Source of the DNA: Pisolithus tinctorius
Taxonomy: Eukaryota > Basidiomycota > Agaricomycetes > Boletales > Pisolithaceae
Reading direction: 5' to 3'
DNA length: 64,000 nt
Assembly: GCA_024663395.1 (NCBI GenBank)
Contig: JANFAH010000001.1
Location: 3,038,001-3,102,000 of the forward strand
Shown here: in pieces, positions 12,233-24,142 of the stretch
How the letters are laid out: every line of letters begins with the position of its first letter
How positions within the stretch are numbered: the stretch's first letter is position 1
Notes under the pieces: generated by a model
Told to the model about the DNA's origin: nothing
The model's database searches: none
What the model saw: the letters and a program-made list of their open reading frames with translations, nothing else
Position numbers and translations under genes: made by a program

Positions 12233-15200
12233 TCAAACCACTAGGGGTGAAGGCGAGTGTATGCTCGGATCTTGTCTAGAGGAAGGTTTGCGGGGTCCAC
12301 CGCACGGACAACCACACCCAGATCCACAAACGTTAGATTGAGTGTCACGCCAGCACTTGACGTGAGAGATATGCAGGCATTGTCCACACCATGTTGAGAG
12401 TCCTATTACGACGAAACAACCTCATGGAAACGGGACTAGACAAGAAGCAGCAGTACGTACCCTTGACCGGAAGTCGACATATCGAACACGAGGGCTTTCC
12501 GGGTCGAGCACCGCAAAATGAACATGTTTCCACATTTGTTGCCTGTTTGTGACCACATCGTTTGCATGTCGGTTGAACATCTTCACAGACAATAAGTACG
12601 CTATAATACCAGTTGCAATTTGAGTTGTCGGGAGTAACGTACCAAAACCAAACTCTCGCTGCGACACAGGGGGGGTCTTCACGAATTCTGACGTTTTCAC
12701 CGCATTCAGGAGCTCCAGCCTTTTAGAATCTAGCTGCCACTTAAGCAGGACTTCGGCATACGATATGATATGACATGCTAATCGTGCAAGTTGGTCGGGT
12801 TGCAGGAAGGCTCTGCCAACGTTCACACTGTGGGCGACGATGTACTGTCAAACAGAAATATCCTTTGGACCGACCGACTCACCTTGTAGACTCCTTGCTC
12901 TCTGGTTCTTTTTCGACAATGACCAGCCTCTTCTGCAACGCTGCCTGTTTGACATCGACAACTTGCGAAAAGGCCGGTCGACGTGCCTGGTTGGAAGACT
13001 GCGAGAGCGACGGTCGCGAAAGAGGTATGACGTGCGACTCTGACCAAGATTTCGACAGAGGCGTCGTCGATGAGGGCGACGGGTCTTTCCCAAGTGCTTT
13101 GCGTCGTGGCGAGTCAGGATTAGGCAGTCGAGGTACGATATCCCCGATAGGAATCGGAGCCGGCGGCAGTTTGGGTGACGTAGTGTCGAGAGGAGCCGCA
13201 GTGGATTCTTGGACACCGGACATTAGCTGCCTCACCGTACCAGTGTTGAATAAACTAGACCACGATCCACGGGATGAGTTCGACGTCGACAACAAAGACG
13301 CGGCCGTCGGCGCGCTGGGACCTGTTGGAGAGATAGACGAAAGACGCGGCCAACCTGGTGACAGCACCGCTGCCCGCGGGTCCTTGACCGCTGGTAAACT
13401 AAAGTAGTCGTCGTCCGTCTTCGAGGCGGCAGAGGGAGGCTCCTTGGGCGACGGTCGTCGGATAACTACAACCTCCGTTAGGGTGTAAACACAAAACACG
13501 ACGGAGGTATTGCACCTGGTACGGAGACTCGTGCGTAGGCCTTTAGCAATGTGACGGCTATCATAGCTAACATCTGTATGTCATAGTTGACACAAAACTG
13601 CTTATGCCTACATCGATGACTTAGCCACGTCAAAATACAGATGGAATCTTCGTTTACTTACAGTTTTTCGATTATATGCAAGCCAGCAACAGTGAAGATG
13701 TTAAATGGGGCGGCTGCCTCACACGGTAGAAACAGACTTTCAAGCATTCTGAACACCCGTTCATGGCTGAACTGACCGTGTTCATGGGCGATACGGGCAT
13801 TCGTGGCACATAAGCCGGGAAGCGTGGCCGCGTCAAAAACATACGCGGCGGCTACCTTGCGTCGAAAGAAGTTGACGTCTTCGGGAAGTCTAATATACAC
13901 GGTACTGCGGCAAGCAGGCATGACCGGTGCTGCATAGTGTGAGGGCCCATCATGGACTGGATGGCTATCCGAATTACGCCTAGATTTCTGCCCAGAAAAA
14001 GTGAGGAGATTCGTCATTATTCGCAGCGTATGGTCGCTTTCATTCGAACGTCGGAAGTCCGCTCCTTCGGACTGTTGATCGACGGCAGCAAGTGCAAGGC
14101 GACGAATGGCATCAGAAAGCAAGGCAGGCGGCTGAAAAAGAGGTCCAGATGACGAGGGAGACAAAGAATGAGTTGTTGAGGATGCAACCTCAGAATTGCG
14201 GGCCTCTCGAGGCGGTGACCAAAAGAAGCATACTAATTCACCTGCAATGTAGCTTAGCTGACCGTTATAACTTAGTTGGATGATGTCATCGAATACCGTT
14301 TGGACCAAAGACACCCTGAGACGTGCGAGGCTCCGCTAAATTGTTATTATTCCTTAAGACGGATGCCGTGAAGTTTCTTGACTTGGGGAGAAGTTGACCA
14401 GGGCCTTCATCCTCTGAAGAAGGTTCCGAGCTAGTGGACGCACTGACTTGATCGTCTTCGTCTCCGAACAAGAGAAAGCGTAGACATGCTTCCAAACAAG
14501 GTCGGTGACGTTCGCGCATAGCACGTAACTTTCGGAGCATGAAAGCTCGAGTCCGTAGGGATATCAACGGCGTTCGTTCAAGTTCGACCTCTGGTGTGCC
14601 CTCAGGGTGAGGCGCATGAGGGTAGCCCTTAGGGAAACGGAACGAAACCCGAACAAACACTGACGAAGATTCCCCCCAAGGGCCGTGCAGCCCAATTGTG
14701 CACGTCCGCCTTTTGGTTAGTTCGTGCTGAGGACATATCAGTTATCAATTCCGAGTACCGTATCTTTGCACAAACCTTTTCCAGACGAATCTTGTTAGAG
14801 GGGGTTAGCTTGGTAAGAACAGAAGTAATCCTTTGAATTGGTTAGCGGCACACATGATTGGCAACGCGCAGAACCGCTTACTCGGGCCAAAGACTTTGTT
14901 CCCCGTCACCATCCTTGTTCTCCCTTACTTTACTAGGGCTTCTTTTACGCTTCCCGTTGCGTGCTGTTGCGTTATTCTCTCTTTGGGGTGATGCAGTTGA
15001 GCCAGAACTGACACGGCTACTAGAGCTCCCATCCCTCCGATTCTCAACTCTCACGCTCGCTAGCCAAGCAAAGGGATCCACCTTGGCCGATCTACCGCCC
15101 ATCGCTTTTCCCCGCGTAATCGTCGTGGTTGGGATTGGAACCGGGCGGTGGTTGTGGCCGTAAATGGGCTGGACAGTATGGCCGCGTGGAAAAGACGCAG

Positions 15201-17173
15201 TAGCCCCAGGGTCAAGAAGCAAGATGCCTTTACCACGGGCCGCCGAGCCACGGTGAGGTTGTAGCACCGGATTCGTGGGTTTGTGTGATGGTGGTGGTCG
15301 ACCTGCGCGAACTTCCGCCAATATGCTGCGGGAACCAATAGGCGCTGAGAGCGTAGGGACGTGATCTAAACTTTGTGGGGGATGTCGAAATGACTGTCGA
15401 TGATCAGAGAGATTCTGAGGTTGGGCTTCCGCAGCGGCAAAGCCTGGTTTCCAGCCAAATTTCTGTAGATTTTGTCAGCAGATATCTCTCTGCAAGAGAA
15501 AACGACACGTTTACCTCCATAATATCTGGGCCCACGTGCCAAAAGCGAAGCGTCCGGTCCTTTGACCAGGAGATGAGTTGGTACTCGCCACCTTCCAGAA
15601 TGTTATTCAGTACATATGAGAGGAACTAATTCAGCTCCGGCGCACCTGTGCTGCTTTTCCGCCAAACGAATTCTTTTACAACGTCCTCGTGACCCTCAAA
15701 CACTTCAGCAGGTGTCAGTGGATTGCGCTGGGCCCACATTTCCAGAATCGTCTCTCCTCGTTGTGGTAAACTCAACACGCCTCTTCCAAACGGTAGGTCC
15801 CTCGCACGCCAAACGGGATAAGGCGTTGTAATCGTGGTCAATGGGTGCTGCTGAGTCATTTCTGTGGATATCGCTTCTTTGACGTTCCACACTTTTATCG
15901 TTTTGTCAAGAGAACAGGTAACAATATCACTGACGCGGGCGTGGGCCCAGTCGATGCCATATATTTTTGCATTGTGGGCCCGTATCCGCGCAGTGGGGAG
16001 GGAACCTTTCTAACCCGACGGTCAAAACACGACGATGCGACTGGGCACGTAAAGGCATACGAACCCGGCGATCCCATATTAGAACTTCGTTCATGTGTGA
16101 TGACGCCAGCACGTTTGCGTCCTGGCGGTTCCACTTTACTTGTGTGCCACCCGCTATGTAGAAACCGGTCTCAGATGACATCTTTTCTGCGGCGGCAGCA
16201 ACTCACCGTTGAACGCACAGAGGCCTGTGGCAAGGGACATGAGTGGGTGGAAACAAATTTGACGTACAGCGTACCTAAGACAGGTTTACGAGTTTCCCGT
16301 AGGTCCCAAGTCCATATCCAGGAGTCGATTCCGACACTAGATACAATCTCAGGCTCGAAAGTATGCCAGTTGATGTCAGTTATAGCACGGTAATGTGAAC
16401 GTAGAATGTGCTCTATTGACATCTTTCCAGGCATCAAGAGATTCCATATAAGACTTTGGGGAGATAATGAGCCACGGAAATGAAGAACTGGAGGACTTGG
16501 ATTTACAGCTTTTCCGACGACGTCGACACAATGTATTCCGCACGGACACGGTGTGGATTCCACTGAACGTCCGCGACTTCCCAGGTGCCACCTTGAGGTA
16601 GAAATCGTGGTACTTCCAAGGGAGCCTCTAGGTCAATGATAAATAGTCCTCGACGGCTATATAAGAAAGGTGTGCGCAAGTTGCGGAACAATGATATCGA
16701 GTAGGGCGGCTTACGCGGCGAGGACAATATCGCGGCCAACTGGACTAATGCTCATCTGCAACATCACACGGTGAACTGACTGTCGCCGAACGCAACATAT
16801 TGCCTATGTGTGTGTGAGGATTACAACTCACATTTCCCACTGCATCCCCAACGAGGTCCTTCATGTCAATATGTAAATTCCTGCGGAAATTGCCTCCATC
16901 GATCTCAGGAGACGAAGAGTCGCCCGCTTGGTTGGGCACATTCAATGTCGGCACATCGCGGTATGAAGCAAGACCCGCTATGATCCTGTCTTGAGAGTTG
17001 TGATTGTCGTACGGAGCTGGTGCCCATGACGGTCTGCGAGCGGACAGCAGACTCAGGCTCGAAGGAAGAGGTCCCTCTCTGTCATGTTCGCGTTCTGATA
17101 TATCGCTAGCGATACGAATGCGAGCAGACGTTGATGGCAAATTATTCCGAGAACGTGAAGAAGATCGAGACAT
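12233..17173 (-). CDS. wdr59: WDR59 orthologue (SEA/GATOR2 complex WD40-RWD-zinc protein)
   Basis: Sixteen exons: 17173-16832, 16755-16715, 16656-16507, 16453-16275, 16224-16207, 16153-16065, 16009-15646, 15591-15515, 15462-14882, 14830-14776, 14726-14297, 14241-13662, 13566-12883, 12827-12643, 12580-12461, 12402-12233; 1354 residues. WDR59 (yeast Mtc5/Sea3) belongs to the vacuolar/lysosomal SEA/GATOR2 complex that relays amino-acid status to TORC1. After a Ser/Arg-rich N terminus, WD40 blades occupy about residues 115-430 (GLFIIDLEAPLE, DVQWNPH, SSHMNEVLIWDRR, SLDKTIKVWNVKEA, HEDVVKEFVWR). An RWD domain lies at about 630-780 (SFRFPKGYPHAP, RHRPCLEACLRFLLFGDEDD). A cysteine-rich RING-like end lies at about 1260-1320 (CKRC, CSFC, CSIC, CGQC, CGSGCGCPC). 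An 18-base exon (16224-16207) is needed to keep frame. The acceptor before the zinc region (12581) was chosen because the nearer one (12601) puts the cysteines out of frame. Confidence 0.9.
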
Positions 17174-17357
17174 GTTTGTTTAGAGGTACCGCACCCGCGA
17201 TGCGGCCGACATGGTGCAATGCCTTTTATATACATGTAGATCCACAACTCTCATCATGACTTGTCCGATTCTCGGGTACTTGGAAACCAGAGTAACATAA
17301 CGCGTATGGTAGAACAATAACAGGAACATAAGCTAGAGGTCGCATATCTGCCTTTGG

Positions 17358-20300
17358 TCACGACTGTGGAAAGGCTCCGGGCAAAGTCGCCCGGCGACGA
17401 TCAGGGTGGTGGTAGTACGTTGCGTGACGGCGCCGAGGCGACGGAGTCATCGGAGTAGAAGGTGGGTGGTCATCGGACATGCCAAGGTCCTCCTGTGATA
17501 CGTTACCTTGACCATCCCCCGACGGCGGGCTAGTATTGCTATAGTCCTCGCCGGAAGAATCATCCTCCTCCTCCAGCCAACCGTCATCTTCTGGTAACAT
17601 AATAACCCCGGAACCTGGATCAAAGCTCAGACGGTGACTGAGAGTTGATTGTGTGCGCGAACCGCGTGCACCAGCCCAAGGGTTTGTTGTACTGTTATCA
17701 GAAGCGTGGCCACGTTCCTCATCGGGTGAAGCCATCTCGGCATTCTCACCGTCGGGAGCATCACGCGACCGACGAGACGATCGAATCTTGTTTCTCAGCA
17801 TGCTATAGCGGTTGCGAAGACTAAGCACGATGCCCTGTGTCGAGTCGGCAGCAGCCCTGGAACCCCCATTTCGAAGGCCATTCACAAGCATTTGCCCTTT
17901 CTTCAAAGGAAGCCAGGGCTCAGGAAGGACGCCAGTTAGCGCAGGGTGCCCGTAACGACGTTTTCCAGTACTAGCGGGTCGTCAGCAAGCTCTACACCAA
18001 CGATATTTCGAGAACATACTTGAGTACACCATAATACCAATTTGCCATTGGTGGTTGGGACTGCAAGTTCATATTAACATCTCAGTTCAGAAGAGGCGGA
18101 CAGCCTGCTTACATAGTCCGTTCTTTCGTCTTCGGGAGCGACGTAAAGGGTGTCGTCATTCTGGGCATACCTTCTTCGACTCAAATTACTGGAAGAGATA
18201 AATGCGTACGCGGCATCGAGAGAAAGAAAATCGCTACCTCTGAGACCGTGACACTGGATGTTCTTCCCTAAGCCTGGTTACAACAGTTTCCTCGCCTCTC
18301 TCCACTTCACACACAGAATTCAAAGAGACTGCGTGGCTTAGCGGACGCATCGCGCTATGGATGTACCAGGACCATGCCACCGTACCGACCAACAACGGAA
18401 CCAAAAGGGAAGACATAATATAGCATTGCCGCAAGGTGAGGATGCCAATCATAAAGACCTGGAAGATGACGATGCCCCATATGAGTCGAACAAAGGTAAT
18501 CGGCCATGCTTGACCCTGTGATTCGTATGGCTTGAAAAAGACTGCAGAGACAACTTATTTGCCACTCATGGTCAGGTGAATGTCGACGTACCAAACAAGA
18601 GCTTGTACTTGTAGACCAGGTACCCCACCCCGAAGTAGATGGCGCCGAAAACCACGATCAGAGGCTGGACTACGCTATATAGGATCGTGATAACGAAAAT
18701 GAGGATGGCTTGCGGATATACGACACCATAGTTGATCATAGGAGGCGCGTTCAACTCGGCGAAATCTGCCATTGATCAGTCAAAAAAGGGGTATGATCGA
18801 AGAGTACATACCTCGGGGGGTTCTGGTCACGAAAATCCGTAAAATTATGCGGGGTATTATTACTCCGAGGTTGAGCAATTGCAAAGGTATGATGCCAAAA
18901 CCTGACTAATGTCAGGCAACGATCTCATACTACTATCACATGGTTTACCTTGAAGAATCACGTAGGACAGGAAGAAGTGTCTATATCATTCGCGTAACGT
19001 GACGGAAATCAGTGGCGGATGAATCCACTTACTTTGCTCGGCCCTTCTGGAGAGCTTCCGCCAGCTTCTCGGGAATTTTCGCAGGTGAGTTTGCTAGGTC
19101 CCGAACCAGTTGCCAGTACGTGCTAGCCAATAGGAAGATGAAGACAACGTTCACAAGAAGGAACAGGAAATATCTGAAGGGGATGTGAACGAGGTCCATT
19201 CTGGAACGGAAGACAAAAGGACTCACTTGCGCAATAGCGAGTACTCAATCATACTACGGGCCTTGTAGCCCTGGAAATAAGTCAAACCTAAGGAGGCAGG
19301 CCATTCAGAAAAGCATGACGTCTTATACAGAGTAATCATACCCTCCAAGATGAACGGTAACAGGGCATTGAGAGTAATTATAGCAACTGATGGCAGAGAG
19401 TTCTGGACGATCGCTCGAATTTTGTCGTTCGTGTCGATAAGCTGCCCAAGCCAGGGCATAACTTTCTTGATCTCCTTATAGCTCAATAAACTAGCCAAAG
19501 CGGTGATCGGGAGAACCCAGAAGAAGAGCAGTAGTCCGACTGCGCCAAGAACCAACAATTCCCGTGCAAATAGTGAACCTGGGGTGGTGCCGATATTATC
19601 CCATACGATATCCCGTGGTTCTGGCGCTTGACGAGTCTTGATTTGCCATGGGTCCGAAGAGTGTGCCGTCTGAGCTGCTATTTGCTACAAGGACTTGCTT
19701 AGTGTATCGATGCTAGGATATGTCATTACACCTTACCGCGCTGGACATTTTTTCAAAGGTCACGAACGCCACGTGTGTGGCCTTGAACTTTCCAACTCGT
19801 CTCCATTTTCTCACTTTCTCATCCGCCTCCTTGAACTTGGCTTCCAGATACTCCAGCGCATCAACCTTGGCAGAAAACCAGCCTGGTCGAACAGTGGGAC
19901 GTTTGCGGTGAGGGACAACCAATCTGGCGGGTTGACCCTCCAAGATCGACGGATCGACTTGCGAAATCACGTTTTCCGAAGGATCATAGGATTCCACCGC
20001 ACTAGGGTTACCGACGTAGTTTGTCCAGCCGCTCTCCAGTTCTAACAACGCCTTCGTTCGCTCGTCCAACAAAGCTTTCAATGTCGTTACTTCTCTGCAG
20101 ACGGAAACGCTTTCAACGCTTAACCCCATGTTCTCGAAGTACTCCGCGAGAGCACGCTCTGAACGTAGATGAAGCGGTAACGAGGTGACCATGACCGTAC
20201 GCCCCGGCATCGAATGGACCAGCTCTAACGAGAAGAGCTGTCGAGCACGTATGTACCGTCGGTAATTTTTGTAGAGGAAATAGAGAGCAAGGATTGTGAA

Positions 20301-21097
20301 AAGGTATGTGAACAGGAAATGCACCGTGAGGTATGAGTTTGCGTCGCTGATAAGATCGAGCCAGTCGCGGTTAGGGGATGACGGGTCGTCGTATGTCGCA
20401 GTGGTCCACTGCGGCCAATCGTTATCGTCATCATCTGCACCACCGCCAATTCCTGCGTTGTTCTGGAAAACATGAACTTCAGGTTACTCTTAGTGACTGC
20501 CAAGTCATACCTTCCAATTAATGGGCATCAAAATAACCGTCGCAAAGATGGAGCATACAGAGAACAGGTAAAATGAAGTTTTATAGAAACTGAGTAACTG
20601 TGGTGCCAGGGTGAAGCAACAACCGCAGCAAAGTTGTATGTTTGTAACTTACCACTGCTGCGTCTAATCCAACAATCTGGAGAATCGTAAACTCGGAGGT
20701 TCTAATGGTTGGTAAAATCCAACCAAAGAACGCGGAGTGGGCATGAGCTTCGTGAGGAGAGAAGCCTATGATCGCAATGAACGTGACAACGTGGTTAAAC
20801 ATTTACTTCAAAGCCACTGACCCTTCAGCTTGGTGCGTGAAGCGAATACCAATGGCCATCGTGAACGAAAATACGAGAACACCAGGAATGACACTAGTCC
20901 AATCGATGATGCAAGCAATAACTGTGTCGCGAACCAGGGGCCCTCGAATTTATCTGTAGCAGGGTTGAACACGATGGCATGGGGTGTCTGCAGAGTGAAG
21001 GCTCACAGGTTGGAGGTGATCCTGGCGGAAGGTCTGGGTCACCCGAGTCAGTATCGCTCAGGAGCGATGCTAGGCTGCTCATTGCTAGTGGCAGCAT
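17358..21097 (-). CDS. CSC1/OSCA/TMEM63-type (DUF221) stress-gated cation channel
   Basis: Fourteen exons: 21097-21007, 20953-20822, 20765-20653, 20597-20511, 20462-19737, 19684-19227, 19173-19033, 18980-18949, 18901-18812, 18765-18592, 18541-18238, 18188-18113, 18060-18020, 17970-17358; 1025 residues. The family forms mechanically or osmotically gated Ca2+-permeable channels. Seen: a first helix (FATQLLLASSIGLVSFLVFS), the cytosolic RRM-like domain with SMPGRTVMVTSLPLHLRSE and THVAFVTFEKMSSAQIA, then the pore region with APEPRDIVWDNIG, a series of long hydrophobic segments, YGVVYPQAILIFVI and LLGKY-type ends. The last 200 residues are a cytosolic Ser/Asp-rich tail with an acidic run (WLEEEDDSSGED). 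ATG 21097 is used; the next in-frame ATG (21082) is also possible. Exon 1 to exon 2 splicing was inferred from a 53-base intron that restores frame. It lies 178 bases from divergent TIM22. Confidence 0.87.
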
Positions 21098-21275
21098 TTG
21101 TGTTGCGGACGACTTGCATCACCACACGTCAAGCGGTCGTCCCGAAATGGATGTGACCGTGTTTGGCAGGAGCCCGTGACGCTGGCTTTGCAGACTACTT
21201 TTTGTCACTACTACTCATCATTGCACTGGGACTGGCCGCGCATATTCGCGTCGGTCAACGAGTCGTGCGCTAACT
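21098..21275. promoter_or_regulatory. Short shared promoter between the CSC1-type gene and TIM22
   Basis: Only 178 bases separate the two divergent start codons, so both promoters and both 5' UTRs must share this interval or overlap the genes. I see no clear TATA box. Confidence 0.5.
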
Positions 21276-21939
21276 ATGCACCCCATGCATCTACTAGTAG
21301 CACCACTCTACCCAGCTGGGAGGGAACCTCTTCCACCAGGACTCAAGGAAGAGGACCGGGAGCAGTTCATGCAAGCCAAAAAATACCAGCAATGGATGGT
21401 CATGGGAATGGAGTCCTGTGCAGCTAAGACTGTCATGGCCGGAGTAGGTGGTAAGTCGCGTCGCCAAAGGCTCAACAAACAAATTTCCTAGGTTCAGGAT
21501 CAGACTTCTCCCCATAGGCCTAGGTATCGGTGCCTTCTTTTCCCTAATGTCTGCTTCATTTGCATACGAGGATCCATACCTACGACAACAAACCCAGGCA
21601 GGAATGTCCAATACCCAGAAAGCGCGCGAGATATTTAAAGAAATGGGCAAGGGAATGTGGAGAACGGGTAAAGGTTTTGGAAAAGTGGGCGCGTTATTTG
21701 CCGGTATAGAATGTGTCATCGAAGGGGTAAGAGTTTCAGGTCCAATGCTCCAACCTGTGTTGACACGAACTCAGTACCGAGCTAAAAATGACATGATCAA
21801 TCCTGTTGCTGCTGGCTTCGTTGCAGGAGGTATCCTTGCCCGACATTCCGGGCCCAAAGCCGTATTTGGTGGTGGGCTGGCATTCGCCGCCTTTTCGGGA
21901 GCAATAGATTTGTTTCTGCGTAGAGAGTCCTCGGAGTAA
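21276..21939 (+). CDS. tim22: TIM22, mitochondrial inner-membrane carrier translocase channel subunit
   Basis: Three exons, 21276-21450, 21518-21726 and 21775-21939, with introns of 67 and 48 bases, give 182 residues, the normal Tim22 length. Tim22 is the pore of the TIM22 complex that inserts metabolite carriers into the inner membrane. Seen: [17 protein letters not shown] N-terminal region, [16 protein letters not shown] (helix 1 with the conserved Cys), [39 protein letters not shown] (second conserved Cys, loop to helix), and the glycine-rich last helices [19 protein letters not shown] and [18 protein letters not shown]. Both cysteines known to form a disulfide in yeast Tim22 are present. 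No cleavable presequence is expected in this family. The assignment is strong. Confidence 0.95.
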
Positions 21940-24142
21940 GATATTGCATGCGATCACCTGGCTTGCTTTCTGACTATTTCGCTAGCGACGATTAGCACCT
22001 GCTTATAATACTGAGCACCTGGACACCGAGCATGCCGTTTAGGTGTGGGGATGGTGGAGTACCCCAGGACTGTATGTATCTAAGAGCATTATAATTAGAC
22101 ACGAACCCAACAATGGGTGAAACGCTGGGCGGCGCAGGTTTCGGTGGTCGTGATATTGTTACACATTGCCGCTTGATTCGATCAGTTCCTGGGCTAACAA
22201 TTGGTCAGATAGTAGCAATTGTTAACATGGCCGGTATGTCACTTATGGATAGATGGGAAATATGGCGCTACGGGTGCAAACCGACAAAAACGTTTCACCA
22301 GCCACGCCCACAGCACCTGCAGTGACGCCAGTCCCCTACATGCGGATTCCATTTCGCTTGAGTCTTGCCCAACCTTACTCATGATGTCTAAGCGTAGCCT
22401 CTGAAGTCACAGGGCTCCACGCGACTGATTGTAGTGTGTGATAGGGTCAGCTGTCTTAGAGGAACCACGAACCTTGTGTCACAAGGGGACCCAAGTTGCG
22501 AGTTTCGGTTAGCTGAAACGCCCCCATCTATAGGCGTAAAGTACGAGCTATGCTATTGGCAGTCTCGTAACCCCTGAGGGGCGGGAAGCTCACTGCACTG
22601 CACCGGATGTGTGGCGTCCGAAACAAGTAGCTCGTTCCAACTGGTCCTCGGCAGAGGGGCATATACTTACGTTACCGAGGCGTCCGCCTCACCGGGAGGA
22701 TGGGAGAGGATGGCCAATGGTTGGCCAGATAGTCAAGGCGGATATCAACAATGCCCCCAATTAGACTAATCTGAGGAAAATGAAAAGTATCTTCATGTGC
22801 GTACGGTCTTCACAGACTTCACTGGATTGGGGCCTAGGCCGCATGTGTCTGATATACTCAGGGGGGGAATAAGGTGGGAGTAAGGTGTGTGTACCTGCGC
22901 CCACAGATGATGATGATCAGAGACAGCTTATCAATGGAGACCTGATCACAACAGGTCGCGAATCTACTTCGTGCACCAACCATGTACTTCGTTCACTCAT
23001 TATCGTGTGTTCGCTTCGTGGTTGCAAGCGGTCCCTGACAGTGTAGCAAAAAAAAAAAACACGCTTTGTAGGCAGTATACAGCGTCTCCCACAGTCGAAG
23101 ACGCCCCTATCAAATGTCACCAGCCTTGCTGGGCGGAGGCGACAAACATATGTGGTTGTCGCCGAGGGAATCTTCCTTGGCAAGCTATCCAAAAAAAACG
23201 ATGGCGTAAATACTCGTGTATTAAGTCGTACACACCGATAAACACGTTTCCATCAAGTACCAATATGGTATAGTAGATATTGGGGCGGAGGTAAACTCGG
23301 AGCCACTGGCAGAAGGCGGATAAGTCTCCTGTCATTTGGTTCAAAATATATTATATTTTTCGCAGCGTAGAAGGGGATGCGAATTACGCTCCTCACCATC
23401 AAGTGTCAGCATGGTGCAACATGTCGAAAACGGGCCGGGTAAGAGGTGTGCATCCTGGAACACTGCATGAGACAAACATGCCCTGATAGTAAGATAATGG
23501 GCAGGAACGTTGATGACGGAGGGACCGAATCACTACAGGTGTGAAAGTATAGGCCAACATCTTCCGGAATGCATCAATCGTCAGGTCCGTTCGGGTGTGA
23601 TGAGTGTTCCAAAGCCGGTAGCACTGGTATTCCTCGCCTCGGAATGGGACCGAACAAGATTACATCCTTTGGAGCTTCGCTTTGTCTTGACAGAAAATGC
23701 TGGAGCCGATTTTGAATGAAAATAGATAGAACGGCTCGGACAAGCCGTTCGTCTGGATATCTGAGATAAGTTAACAATGGCAGGCACTGGTAAGCAATCT
23801 ATTTGAGAAGCTCAACCTGGGACTTATGAAGGCTGGATCTCGCCGAGAAGAAAGAGCAGTGCCTCGCATGACAAGGAGAGTGTCCGGGGTCTCTGCCTAC
23901 AGTCCCCCTGAAGGCTTTAACCGAAATAAAAAAAAGTCGATATATTGCGGTCGTACCACATTGCCTTTAACCTGTCCTCCCTCCCTCGGTTCTCAACAAC
24001 GGGGTTGTCTGGCCTGTGAGCGTCGCGCAGTTCACCCTCAGACACGTCCAGGTCAGGTCTGTTCAGTCGTTTCGTTGTGGTGCTGTGTGTCCGGCCTTGA
24101 GTCACCGCCGACCTCCTCTCCAGGACATTAACTCACTCGGAG
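21940..24142. other. Gene-free interval upstream of HMG-CoA reductase
   Basis: About 2.2 kb with only short unsupported open frames on both strands. It contains a run of 12 A at 23048-23059 and the palindrome CCCCTGAGGGG near 22570. The last 200 bases are C/T-rich and are the likely HMG-CoA reductase promoter and leader. No repeat or RNA gene was recognised. Confidence 0.4.

Noticed and set aside
11795..12244. 149-codon open frame on the plus strand after ARPC1.
   Set aside because: Lies in the convergent 3' region and partly antisense to the WDR59 last exon; no coding motif.
12661..12680. Run of seven G suspected as a frameshift in WDR59, because the cysteine-rich end seemed out of frame.
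   Set aside because: The acceptor at 12581 restores frame with a normal 62-base intron, so no sequence error is needed.
12775..13407. 210-codon open frame on the plus strand.
   Set aside because: It is antisense to the Ser/Pro-rich exon 13 of WDR59, whose codons leave the opposite strand open.
23048..23059. Run of 12 A, considered as the tail of a retroposed gene.
   Set aside because: No coding relic or target-site duplication was seen next to it.
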